A stretch of DNA of 64,000 bases from Chlamydomonas reinhardtii. Its lineage: Eukaryota; Chlorophyta; Chlorophyceae; Chlamydomonadales; Chlamydomonadaceae. Below are positions 33,739 through 45,700 of this stretch, piece after piece; the first letter of the stretch is position 1; the number at the start of each line of letters is the position of its first letter. Position numbers and translations under genes: made by a program. The stretch is from the NCBI RefSeq assembly GCF_000002595.2, contig NC_057014.1, positions 2,427,466-2,491,465 on the forward strand, in the 5' to 3' direction. Under the pieces are notes generated by a model, which saw nothing but the letters and a program-made list of their open reading frames with translations, ran no database searches and was not told where the DNA came from.

Positions 33739-36442
33739 CTATTGCACCTGCCACCTCCTGGCCGCGATCCGCCCGACCACCCAGTTATGCAACGCGGGCC
33801 CGGCGCACCAGAAGGTGGGGTGCAGCTCGATGATGGAGTCCTCGATCACCTCCACCTCCCAGCCCGACTGCCGGTTGAACACCGACAGCAGATCCGGCAC
33901 CGTGATGCGCCTGTGCGTGTTTTGAACGTTTGTACAGGGGCCGTGATGGGCACTGGGTTAGCAGCAGGCAAGCTGGCCCCAGCAGGCCCCAGCACCCCAC
34001 AGTCCCAGGCCCCGGGCAAATCCCTGACGCTCTTCGCATCCACGCTGAAGCCCACCCGCGCATATGCGCTTCTCCTGCTCCACCCGGACTCTCGCCATCC
34101 CCCGCCCTCTAGCTGCTCTCCTACCGTAGCCCCTCCTCTTCCCCACCTCCCCATCTCCGCCCTGCCATCCGTCCATGCCCCACGCACCGCGGCCCGCCCG
34201 GCCGGCCTTCCTCCTCGCTCATGCAGTTCATGACCAGCAGGCCGCCGCGCCGCAGCAGCCGCCCCAGCACTGCCACGTAGCGCTCGCGGTCGGCGTCACC
34301 AAAGCAGTGGAAGGTGGACGAGTCCAGGACGCAGTCGTAGGCACCGTCAGCGTCGGGACCGCACAGCGCCTGGTGCTGCCGGGCCGGGTCCAACTCAAGC
34401 AGGTCAGCGGCCTGTAGCAAGGTCGTGGGCGGGTGGGACATGAGGTTGGGAGGTGAGGGGTGCATTGTCAGGGCACGTGACGTAGAGTGACGTAGGCGGG
34501 TTAAATCGTTACTCATGCTTGTGTCCCATTCCGCCCTGCCCCGCTCCACCGTGCCGTGAAAGCGTGCCCCGTCCAGTGCCCGTAGTGAGAGTCACCTACC
34601 AGCATCTGCACCTTGCCACACATGCCGCGCAGCTTGGCCTTGGCAGCCGCGAACTCCAGGCAGCGCGGCACCTGCGCGCCAACAAAACAACAGCCGCCGG
34701 ATGGTTGGGATCTGTTCACGGCACGGACGCTCATGGCATAACTATAATTTGTACGGATGCCATGATTATTGCCCTGACACCCCAGTGCACAGCTCGTGCA
34801 GCAATCGGTCGCCGCAATCACTGCACCGTTTCCGAAGACCCGCATACACGCTCCCACCACGCCTCAGCATTTGCCCACCCATGAAGCCAGCCCCTGACCC
34901 ACCACGTCCACCGCCGTGACGTGCGCCTGCGGACATGCCTTCTGAATGAACAGGGCGTTATCGCCGATGCCGCAGCCCGCGTCCAGGACCCGCCCGGAGA
35001 AGCAGCGACCGCGCAGAACCAGGTCACGGACAAACTGCTGCGGGCTGTGCATGTGAGCGCATGGGTGCACGGGATGCGTGAGTACACCGGTGGGTAGGAC
35101 GGGGGTAACCAAGGAATGCGACTGTTTGCAATGCGTGGTACGCAGCATTTTAGCTACGGAAGCGGGAGCTGTGAGTAAACTAGGCCAGTACCGTATGTAG
35201 TACAACGGGATAACTAAAGGGCGCGGACACCAGCCATAGGGGCAGTTGCACAGCTGTCACTGTCACCTGCTGTCACCGTGGCTCATCACAAGTTCCGGCA
35301 ATTAACAGCAGCCGACGCATAACTGTAGAGACGCGCGCCGGCTCACCGGTGTATTTCCCAGGGCGCTAGCCCTGTGCCGGCCACTCGTGCCAGAACCTGT
35401 ATCAATGCCATAGAAAGTACACATACCGTAACTTTACGCAATCACCGCGCACCTCCCTGAAAATTTTAATTATTTTCGCACCGCGCACCCCTAAAATGAT
35501 AATTATTGTGCACCGCGCACCCCCACTTGGGGCTGTTTCACACTTCCGCGCACTCAAGACATGCGCACTTCATACGCAGTGCAGACGCCTTGTAACTGGC
35601 AACCCACCATACGTCTCCTCGCCTCGCCTCAGTTGCCGTTAGCCTCTAGCGATATGGATATGGATATAAAGCACAGGTGGCGAAACTGGGGGGTTTTAGC
35701 GATTTTTCGTTGAATGCACGCCCATCCGGGTAATTTTGCACCACCGCGCACCCCCTCCAAGATTATTATGACAACTCCGCGCACCCCCCCCTGGGGTGCG
35801 CGGTACTGCAGCATTCGGTAAATTTTAATTAATTACATGCGCGGTGATCTCCTTAAGGTACGGTATCATCGCCTTAGTTGTTTGGCACATTCTCAAGGGC
35901 AGCGGTGAACACGTGAAGTGGTAGACCAGGGCTCTGGCAGACCATACCCTGCCTACCTAAGCTTTAGGTTCTAGGCGCGGAGCGCCGCGGCTGCTTTGCC
36001 ATCCGGAAAGCCCGTCTTCCATCCTGCCCCCATTGTCTACAACTGAGCATTCCCCGCGCCACGCACCTGCCGTTTAGGCGCGCCGCCAGCCTGGGGTGCG
36101 GAGTTGTGCTGGTGGCTGGAAATGAAGGAATGCACCGAATCTGGGACCATTGGCGGGACGCAGGGGCGAGTGAGCGAATCAGCGGTGAGGGAGTCGGCAG
36201 CGACAGGACGGGTCAGCCGGTGGCCTTTGGCCACACGTACCTATGCTCTTTGTGTCGATGAGGTCGCTGGCCGCGACGTCGAAAAAGATATCATCACATG
36301 ATTCCTCCCCTACCGACGAAATTGACCGTAGGACGTCCTCAGAAACGTCAGCGAACGGCGCGAAACGTGGCTGCTCGCGAATGGCCGCGATGCACTCGAC
36401 GGCTTCCTGCGCTAGGGCGCCGCCGGGTTTACTTTGCAGCAT
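33739..36442 (-). CDS. Class I SAM-dependent methyltransferase
   Basis: Six exons are proposed: 36241-36442, 36067-36115, 34903-35044, 34600-34671, 34188-34411 and 33739-33910 (286 aa). The last four are firm; the first two are supported only by phase agreement and clean splice sites. Motif I is clear (GRVLDAGCGIGDNALF), with the acidic end of strand 2 in VTAVDV. Next comes PRCLEFAAAKAKL, then CVLDSSTFHCFGDADRERYV for motif II/III and LLRRGGLLVMNCMSEEE. The C-terminus is SIIELHPTFWCAGPALHNWV. Layout and motif spacing fit small-molecule thiol/thiopurine-type or METTL-type enzymes; the substrate cannot be told. Intron 2 (35045-36066) contains a MITE-like element. The start at 36442 (MLQSKPGGALAQ) is the first ATG of an open acidic exon, and an earlier exon is possible. 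If exons 1-2 belong elsewhere, the ATG at 35050-35052, in frame with exon 3 (MHSPQQFV), is an alternative start. Confidence 0.7.
35423..35866. mobile_element. MITE-like non-autonomous DNA element
   Basis: An imperfect inverted repeat of about 30 bp bounds 444 bp. The left end reads ATACCGTAACTTTACGCAAT and then CACCGCGCA; the reverse complement of the right end reads ATACCGTACCTTAAGGAGAT and then CACCGCGCA. Both ends then run into AAAATTTTAATT-like AT blocks. Inside are four copies of a CCGCGCACCCC word and a CCCCTGGGGTGCGCGG hairpin. No coding capacity is seen. A short AT or CAT duplication at the ends is possible, but the flanks are too ambiguous to fix a target site. The element lies in intron 2 of the methyltransferase gene as modelled. 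Confidence 0.65.
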
Positions 36443-38925
36443 ATGTGAAGCTGTTGCTGAGAGGTGGCGAGGCCCACCACCACAGATTAGCGCGAGTAAG
36501 TGAGAGTCAAGTAAAACAGCTGCGTTTTGGCACTTAGGCACCCGCTCGTGCGCCTTAGCTCCGAATTGACACCTTGGATGTACGAGCTATTGTTGTTATG
36601 ATAATAGGTAAGCGTCACGGCGACGGCCACTGCGACTGGCGAGCCAGACTGCTGTGAACGGCCTGCTGGGCGGCCTCACTATAACAATAAGTTTCGCCTG
36701 CTGTTGTAAGTAGTTGTTGATAGTGAGCACAAAATAAACTAGGCTTGCGTTGCAGGTTTGCACGAAAACTGGGCCTGTGGATGTGCACCGTAGGGGAACT
36801 TACTTCCTGTTACTTCCTGTTAGGCGAAAACCGCTCCTCGACCTCGCCTACCGACAACCACGTAGCCTTATTACAGTATGATGCTAGAGTTACTCTGATA
36901 ATAGCGCCGGTCACAACGTACGGGGAGGGTAGCTCAGAGTAGCTCAACCGCGCGCGCCCCTCTCGCAGTCTCTCGCGTAGCAGGCGCAAGCAGACGCGTA
37001 TGGATTAACGAAGTAATATCAGATCCGTGATAGCGTAAAAGGGCTACGTCGTTTCGTGCTCGGTGCCAGATTTCTTATCAATCCCCGTGTCTTATCAACC
37101 CCCGTGTAGGAACTCCTACGTCCCCCTGCGTTCCTTCCTACCTCCCCTGGTCAGGGCGACGTGACACGGCTTCAGGGTAGGCAAGTCAGATTATAAAGCT
37201 GTGTCCCGAGGAACTAGTTACGACCAGCCCAGACGACGATTGTGAATGGAAGTATGTCCCGCGCCCGCGCCGACCTACCAGCACGCCTACCAGTCGGTGG
37301 GCTGGGGCTGGAGCGCGCTTTAGGCGAATGCGTACCGGGCTCCAACACAGATCCGGGCCCACACTGCCGCTGCCAGGCCATGAAATAGTCTGCTCATCCT
37401 CTATGGGCGCGATCCATTGTGGCCTGGTGGGAACGCCATAAATCAAGGTAACAGGTGCGACATCTGTTGGCGGGGGGCGGGAGCTGCACTCATGTGGGCT
37501 GCACGTGCAGCCCGGATGGAAGATTGGGACGATTCGAGCTACCTGCATGAGAGGTACATGGCGTACGGACCTCCGTGTTGGGGCGGGGGAGGACCGAGGC
37601 TGGGGATATTCTGATACTTCATACGGTACTTGCCATGCCGTTTCATCTTCCCGCATAGGTGTGCACGTCCGTTCCGGCCTTCCGTTACTTACTGGTGCCC
37701 TAAACGCAGGCGCGCGTGAACGCACTGCAGTCCGCAAAATCTCGCAGCACTTTCATATTCATCCACACACCGCCAGTAAAGGGCCACCCTTGTCCGTCTT
37801 ATCGGCCCTGTTCGCGGCCTTCGTGCTTGCCCCGAGCCTGCCCGACCGCCACGCATGCCACGTGTGACTGTTGCCCAGTCAAGACTGCCTGTGAGGTCAC
37901 AGCGTTGCGCCATGCTGTATCATGAATGAGTGCAGAGACACGGACACGCACTGTGAATGGAGCGGTGGGGCCTTGGAAATGCGGTCTGGTCTACACAAAA
38001 GAGTACATATCACCTTACATGTCACCTCCAGTGTAACCCCTCCATGAGAGCGTGTACCGTATCGTCCTGTCTGGCCAGCATCACTTCTTCACGGCTTCAC
38101 ACACCCTCAAGCCACCACAGCAGATAGATGGGTGCAGCTGAGCAATAGGTGTCGCCATGACGGTGCGCAGCCCTGGAAGACACTGCAACAGCGGGCAGTG
38201 CGCTTCCTGGGAAAGGTTCACACATCGGCATGCAGCCACTGGCATTCTGGCAGTCTATCCTCTAGCACCGACTGTGGCCTTCGAAGTATAGCATAGGACC
38301 ATCGCTCAGGGTGAACACTGGGAGGAATGCGGGTGGAGGGGTCAAAAAACGCGATCAGGACTAGAATTGACGAGTGTTGCGGAACTAATGCGTACGTAGA
38401 CCAGAGCGGAAGGCGGAGTGGGCTTGCAGGCGGCACGAGAGTAGGCAGTCAGTAGCGCAAGTTGCGAATTGATATAGAACCCGGTACAGACTACAGAGTA
38501 GCTAAGACCGAAAGGCAAGGCACAGGCAATTGATGAATGGAAGGGATCTACCATACTCTTAGCACCTTGCACCCTTCCTGCTTCCAAGCCGCTTGCTGTA
38601 TTATCGCCGTGTTCTTCTGCGTCACTGCTGACCTGTGCCTGCCTGTGCAGCAGGGCCCAAGCAGGTACGGCATCAGGCTACCGTAGGCTACCGCAGGCTA
38701 GCGCTTAGCATTTGCATGCCCCAGAGGAAGCCGAAGGGCTCTGGCATTCAGCAGGGACCAACAAACGGTCCCGTTCCCGAAGTATGTGCCTGTCAGCAAT
38801 CCGATACTCTAGACCCTGTTGTGTGTGGTTACAAGGTGGTGAGCACGACATGCATTCCTGTCCTTGTAGAAACCGAGGCCCGGGCCGGGGGGCCCTTATA
38901 ACGCCTGCAACACTTATATATGCAG
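36443..38925. other. Gene-poor stretch upstream of the methyltransferase
   Basis: No exon set with consistent phase was found. Small direct repeats are present: TTACTTCCTG twice at about 36801-36818, CTTATCAAnCCCCGTGT twice near 37075-37107, and GGCTACCG-type units near 38687-38702. A 183-codon minus-strand open frame at 37186-37737 has no recognisable similarity and no coding-like codon use. TACGGTA words lie at 37622 and 38055. Confidence 0.4.
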
Positions 38926-39250
38926 CTAGTTTGGTCCCCGAATGGGGGTGCTTCTGCTGCTGTGCTCCCAAATGGAATCTAGTAACGCGGCTAACCTGGC
39001 TGGGTCCGTGTTCTGCATAACGGCCTGAAAATCGATCTCGCTACCCAAACGCAACTGGTCATAGGCCGTACACCGCATGAGCACATGATTCTCATCTTCG
39101 ACTTCATTTGCAACACATAATGGGCAAATCCTCTCCTCCCTAGGTCGTCCATAGGCGCGGTTGGCAGTAACGGGGCAGACCCGTGCACCAGGCCCCCTCC
39201 CCCGTCCGCATTGCAGGGACCGACAGCAGCAGGTGAAGCGGCGCCGACAT
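38926..39250 (-). mobile_element. LINE-type retrotransposon 3' remnant
   Basis: The minus-strand frame ending at the TAG at 38926 reads TANRAYGRPREERICPLC, then a short acidic spacer, then ENHVLMRCTAYDQLR. This is the CPLC-x(n)-H-x4-C zinc-binding tail found after the reverse transcriptase in many LINE ORF2 proteins. Upstream sequence (to about 39500) stays open but shows no reverse transcriptase motifs. Only the 3' end of an old copy therefore remains, as expected from 5'-truncated insertion. The flanking sequence ATATATAAGTGTTGCAGG may be its 3' UTR. Confidence 0.5.
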
Positions 39251-39719
39251 GGGGAACGCACCATTGCAATGCAACACACGATGGAAGCGCGCAGTGCCCC
39301 TTTAGACGATGTCCCCGGAAGGCGTGCGCAGGCAATCAAGGAGCACAGACAGCGGTTGGCATGGGCGCACGCTCCGTCATGCGTTGGTTTTCGGCGGACA
39401 AGCCGTTTGGTTTTCTTTAGCTTTGACACCAACCTGACTCGAGTATCTTGTGCCTTGGCTACTGCTGTTGGAGCTGTCGGTCGTCTAAGAACTCGAGCAA
39501 GCAAAAGCCTCATTTACCTTGGCTTCCTTGACCCTAAAATGATATGCTTGCTGCTAGCATCATCAATTGAATGCATGATATCTAGCATAAGACGCGTTTG
39601 ACCGGGGTCGACCAAGAATGTGGCCCCGCGTCTTGCGGCTCCGTTGCCCTTTCGGCATATTCATAAGCTAACTCATATGCATATCTACTTATTAGATTAG
39701 CAAGGCCCATTGTCGGGGA
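39251..39719. other. 5' flank of the giant armadillo-like gene
   Basis: It contains probable decayed continuation of the LINE copy and an AT-rich stretch (about 39530-39700) just before the ATG at 39720. I cannot point to a specific promoter element. Confidence 0.3.
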
Positions 39720-42700
39720 ATGGCGAGCGACTTTGGCGAGCGCGGCCTGGACCGGCAAATGCGCGTCAAGCTGTTTGTCAAGGAGGACTACGAGCCTTCT
39801 CGGGTAAGCGCTAGGCACTCAAGTCCAGGGACACTTGAGGCCCGCGGCCCGCGCCCAGTAGCCCTACCCTACCTTGCAGCGTGGGGCTGCCGTCCTCGGG
39901 ACCTCCCTCCCCGCTCATTCGAGTCTCGCGCCCACAATTTCACACCCTGTAGACGTGTGAGATCGAGGTACCGATTGGCTGCGACTTCAAGCCCCTGCAC
40001 GACACCGTGTCCGACACAATCCTGGGTGAGTGAGAGCCCACACGGCCCCACCCGCCCCCTCACCCTGCCAAACGCTGTGTTACGGTCTTGCCACCGCCTT
40101 CCCCACCACCCCTTCTACGTCCTCATGTCTATGAAACACATGCGTAATTCTGCCGCACAGGTGGCGAAAGCGAGCGATGGACGCTGCTCAAGGAGACGCG
40201 CACACCGCGCCTGGGGCCGGATGGGGGTGGCCACATCGAGGTGGCGCAGGAGTGGCAGAGCAGGAGCGCAGCGCTGTTCAGCCACCCCGCGGAGGACTGT
40301 GCGCCCGTGACCAGCGTGGGACCGGACGACCTGCGGGGCGGCGCTGACGTGTACGCGGTGATGCTGGGGCAGGTCGCCAAGACGCCCATCAACAGCTCGC
40401 AGGTGCGGGCTGCAGGCGGCGGGGGCGGGTGGAAGGCGGCTGGGTGGCGCAATGGGGAAGAGCAGAGGGCCAGGGGGATACGAGGATGGAGGGTGCGTGG
40501 GAACCGGGAAGCACAGCTTGGAGGAAGGAGGGCATGCTCAGTGCATTCGATGCAGTGGCAGAGGCAGGGACTCCGCCATGTCAGTTTGCGCATGCAGCAC
40601 AGTGCGAAGACGCCCGATGCGCGGATCCCCACACACGCAGGTCCATGCACCTCACACGCACGCAACCCCCGCGCAGGACTTGGCACGCTGGTGGGCCTCG
40701 CATCCGCGGCCCGGCCCGCCGCTGCTAGCTGCCTGCTGCCGCCGCCTGTTGGCCAAGCTGCGGGTGGCGCCGGACCCAGCGCACGTGCCACCCCCTGCCG
40801 CGGCCCGGCTGCTGGCGGAGGGGCTGGCGGGGCTGCGGGAGCTGGCCACAGACAGGTGCGGGTGGTGGGGAGGGGAGGGACTGGGGTTGGAGAGGGGCTG
40901 GAGAGGAGTTGGCTGGGCCTGTAACAGCCGGGGCACGAAGGAAGCACGTGAGCGGGAACGACAGACAAAAGGACGAGCCGTGGTGGTAGTGAGAAGGGCG
41001 GAGTGCTCAGTCAATGCGGGGCGGCGTGAGGCTGGAGGCGGTGGGGCGTGTTGGACATCGTCTCATGTGCATGGTTGTCTTACGTGCATCAACGCATGCT
41101 GCTGCTGGCGCCATGCTGCTGCTGCCTCGGCGGCTGCTCCTGCAGGTGGTACGGCTCACGGCTGCCCACTGAGCTGCTGGACCAGGGGCTGATGGCGGCA
41201 CTCAGGTGGGGCAGGCAGGAGGCGGCGGGGGTGTGGAGGCTGGCGGTCGGGGAATCGGACAAATGGGAGGGGTGGGGTGACGAGGGCCCAGAGTAGGACA
41301 TGGCAAACGCCTCGGCGCACCCTGCTGTAGCACAGCCACAAGTGGCATAGGGGGAGACAAGGTGCAGCCGCCGTGCTTATGACCCGATGTTGACATCCGT
41401 GCGGCTGCTGCTGCTGCTGCCTCGGTACGTCATCCAGGTGGGAAAAGCACGCGCCGGCTGGCAAGCCGGCGCTTCTTGCGGGCGTGCTGGAGGCGGCGTC
41501 GGCCGCCACGTGGGCACTCGCCCTGTACGGCGGGCCGCGTGCCACGCTAGTCAGCTCGGGGGTTGTGAAGGAGCTGGTGGCGGCGCTGGCGAAAGCCCAG
41601 GCCTGGCGCACAGTGGCGCTTGCGCGTGGCGGCGCCGCTGCTGACGCTGCTGTCGCAGCACAGCAGCGGGAGGCGGCAGCGGCGCAGGAGGAGCTGGATA
41701 CGGCAGCGGCCGCGGCCGCGAAAGCGGAGGAGGAAGAGGCGGGCAAGCGGTCGGATGGGCCGGACCTGGATGCTGCCGTCGCAGCGGCGGACGCGGCGGC
41801 GGATGCCGCCTTGCGGCAGCCGCTGCCGGACGTCACCTCGATTTCGCTGTCGGACTGCTACGCGCCGCCGGCGGGCGAGGTGTCGTTGTCAACTGCCAAC
41901 CGCTTGGCTTACAACTGCCTGGGGGCGCTGGGCGTGCTGGTGGGTCCTCGGCCGACAGGATGCCCGTTGTGGGATGTCGGATTCAAAATTGCTGTGTTGA
42001 CAGCTGCGGATGCGGCCGGACTGATGCGGGCGGGTTGTTGCACGTGGTGCTGCCTTGCACTTTTCTCAAGCCCGCCCCGCACCTCATCCCCACACTGTCC
42101 GCACCGTACAGGCTGTGGATTCCAAGGCACGTGCCGCGTTCTTGGAGGCCGACCCCCAGCTGACTTTCCTCATCACCGCAGCTTCCACTGACTTCCCATG
42201 TCTGGCGGAGGTCCAGCACGACCTGGACGTCGCGGCCTGGCTGCGCCGCCAGACGCGCCGCGCCGCCGCCGACGGCGCTGCCGCGGAGCGGCGCCGGTGC
42301 CGCCGCGAGCAGCGCGCGGAGCGCCGCCGCCGCGCGGCGGAGGAGGCGCGCGAGCGCGCGGAGCGCGAGGCAGCGGAGGCGGCGGCTGCGGCGGAGCTGG
42401 AGGCGGAGCTGGCTCGGGAGGCGGAGGCGATGGCGGCGGAGGACCCTGAGCTCGCGGCGCTCATGGCGAACCGCAACCGCTCGCGCACACCCACGCCGCC
42501 GCCGGCAGGCAAGTCTCCCACACCGCCGCCCGGCCCCGGCGACGACGACGAAGCCGAGAGGGCGGGCAAGAACGACCAGGAAGGGGAGGAGGAGCAGGAG
42601 CAGGAGGAGGAGGAGCCTGAGTCGGAGGCAGAGCCGCCGACGCCGGACCCGTACCCGCTTCGAGACCCGGTGCCGACGGAAGAGGACCCGCGCATACAGC

Positions 42701-45700
42701 AGGTGATGGCGGCTGAGGCTTTGTATTCCATGCTGGGGCGCGAGCGCGGCGTGCGGCGTACCTTCGCCGCCGCCGGCGGCCTGGCGGCGCTGCAGCCGCT
42801 GCTGCTGTCGCCCAACGACGGCGTCGTCGTGGCCGCCGTCAGCGCGCTCGCCGCCTACGGCCGCGATGTGGGTCATGACCATACCTCGGGCGTTGACATG
42901 GTTGCAACGGCGGCGCCACCGCCGCCACCACCGCCGCCGCCAGAGGCGGCCAAGACGCCATCGCTGGGGCCGGGCGCAGCGCCGCGGCGCAGCCTGGCGC
43001 CGGCGGCTGCGGCAGCAACTCCGGCGCCGCCCAAGCGCGACCCGGTGATTGAGAATGCGGGCGCGGTGGCGGCGGCGCTGGTGGCGACGCTGCCGCCGGT
43101 GCTGGAAGGAATGCTGGTGCGGTACTCGAGCGGTGCGAGGGAGGTGGGCGGCGTCATGCCCGGCGGTCCGCCTGCGCCGCCGCCACCGGAGGTGCCGGAG
43201 CCGCTGACGGCGCAGCCCTCCCGGGCCACCACCTTCGCCACGGTCGGTGGCCGCAGCGTGCGCTACGCCGTCAGCCGCATGGATAGCGGCGCCACCAGCA
43301 TCGCCACCGGCGTCAACGGCGCCGCCAGGGCATACTCGCCCGTCGGCGCCGCCTCCACGCGGGCCGGCGCTGCGGCGGCGCCGCCTCCGCTGGCTCGCAC
43401 CGTCACCATTGCGCCACGGCACGCCGAGTCGCCTCAGGCCCTCTCCACCATGCCCTCCACTCGGAGCCAGTATACCTACTTGGCAGCCGGCGCTGGTGTC
43501 CCGAGCGACGACGCGGACGCAGCGGTGGTAGCAACGGGGCTGCGCGGCTGCTTCACCTCGCACAAGCTGGCGTATGTCATTGAGATGACGTCGACGGCGC
43601 TGTGGGCAGCTGTGTCAGCAGAGCTGCGCGCAGCGGAGATCAAGGCCGCGGCCGTTGCCGCCGCCAAGGCAGCAGCTGAGGCAGAGGCAGCCGCTGCGGC
43701 GGCTGCCGCCGCGGCACCGCCGCCCCCCGCGCCGCGGCTGTCTTCGTCCTCTGGCTTCAGCGAGTCCCTACTAGGAAACATTGGCTCGCCCTCGACGGTG
43801 CCTGGCTTGAACCTGGGTGGTGGCGGCGCCGCCACCGCAGCGGCGCGGCCCTCGCCCACGGCCTCGCCGGCGCCCGGCGCCGCACCTGGCGGCGGCGGTG
43901 CCGTTGGTCCGGATGCTGATGCCGGAGATGCGACGTCGCTAACGCCAGCGCTGCTACAGCATATTGCGCAGCTGGCTGTAGCAGCGGCCAAGCTGGTGTC
44001 TACGGAGCTGATTGAGATGCAGGCAGCACAGCGGGGCGAGGCAGCTGGTGGAACGGCACGCGGCTCTCGGCACGCTACGCAACAGAGCAGCACGGGGCGC
44101 ACCGTTGGCGGCGGCATGGTGGATGGAGATGCTACAGCCGATGGCGGCGCTACGACCAGGGGCAGCAGTAGCGGCAGCCACAGCCACATACTGGGGTCGC
44201 TGCACTCACTGCTGGGCTGCCTTTGCATCGTCCAGGTAAGGCTGCTAGGAGGAGCCGCGACCGACCTCAGATTGCAGCTGCCCAAACTGCCTGTGATGGC
44301 ATTGAAAATCCTTATGGCCAGACGCACTATTGCCGCAGCCAGCAAGGGCATGCGCTAGGTCCCCTTATGGTTCTGCAGACGGTCTATACATCATAAAAGA
44401 ACGCATTTGATTGCCGTACGTGCCATGTACCGTATTCGTCTATGATGTTTCGCAGGGCAACAACCGGTTGGTCCGCAACGAGTTCAAGAGCCTACTGGCC
44501 CGACACGCCACGCTGCGGCGCCTGCACACCCAGAAGGAGCTAGCGGAGGAGGAGGTGTGTGCGTGCTGCTGCTAAGGATGTTAATGGGAATCTCTAGGAA
44601 GGAGGGAGGGCATTGTGGATGCGTGTGCCTGTTCCTTCAACCCACTCCGTCCATGCCTGTCCCTGGACGCTTAGCATCCGATGCCCAGCCAAACTCTCAT
44701 CGCCAAACACTTTCTTGGCCCTGCTCTCCGCAGATGCAAGTGCTGCTGGACGAGATGGAGCTGGCCCGCAAGCAGCCGGGGCGCTTCTTCTTTGAAGAGG
44801 AGGAGGAGGCCAAGCGGGAGGAGAAGAGGAACAAGATCCGGCAGATTGAGGTGCGGGGGAGAGGGGGGTTGCCCATTCCCAGGGGGGCGTGGGGCGTGTA
44901 CATTTCGGGACGGCTCGGTGGGAGCTGTGCCACCCGGGCACTCTATTGAGACGTGTGCGGGGCGGGCTCTTGCGGCCGTCCGGTGCCGACCGCATTCGTG
45001 CCTCATTACATTAGCTGGTGCTGCTGGTGCTGACGATGAGAGCCTGACGCTGTCTTGACCGTCACCACCACAGGCCGAGATGCGCAAGCAGCTTCGCGCC
45101 ATCGCTGCTGCCGAGGACGCCCTGCAGGACAGCGCGGACAGCGCCGTACACGCCGTGGAGGAAACCCTGGCGTTACTGGCGTACGGCAGCGATCTCAGGG
45201 GCGGCTCACACGGCGGTTACGGCGGCAGCAGCGCGGTGGGCGGGCCCGGGACCAGCACGGCCAAGAGCGTGGGCGGCGGCACGGCGGTGCCGCAGAGCCG
45301 GCAGGCGACGGAGGCGGGCGGTGTGGGCGACGGTGGCGAGGAGGAGGGCGAGGAGGCGCCGCCGCCCATGCCGCACCCGCTGCCGCCGCCGCTAGAGGCG
45401 CAGTTGGGTCATTGCCACCTGCTGGCCGCTGGCGTGATACAGGTGCGCGTGCAGCTGGTGTTTGTAGTTAGTTTTGTGTGTTTGCGTGTGTGGGGGTGGG
45501 GATTGTAAATACCAGCCCAAACTTTACCAAACCAAGCCAAACTAACGGAGCACCGGCAGAGAGACGGGGGGGGCAGAATTCCAGACTAAACTAAGCCAAA
45601 CCAAGCTAAAACGAGCGGGAGGGGTTACAAACGGAGTACGGTATGAACCCGGCATCACACCACCACCTCCTCATGCACGTCGCCCTCAAAACTCTCTGCC

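Noticed and set aside
35423-35866. CRISPR-like array from the repeated CCGCGCACCCC words
   Set aside because: Unequal spacing, inverted ends and a eukaryotic nuclear context; it is better explained as a MITE-like element.
36925-36965. GTAGCTCAGAGTAGCTC, tRNA A-box-like
   Set aside because: No GGTTCGAnnCC downstream; it is a short direct repeat.
37186-37737. 183-codon minus-strand open frame
   Set aside because: Mixed composition, Pro/Arg/Ser-rich without domain, no flanking splice sites that extend it; typical chance frame in GC-rich DNA.
41983-43563. 526-codon minus-strand open frame opposite the giant gene
   Set aside because: Arg-rich shadow of the long plus-strand exon 42112-44235; the plus frame has consistent splice phases and coding composition.
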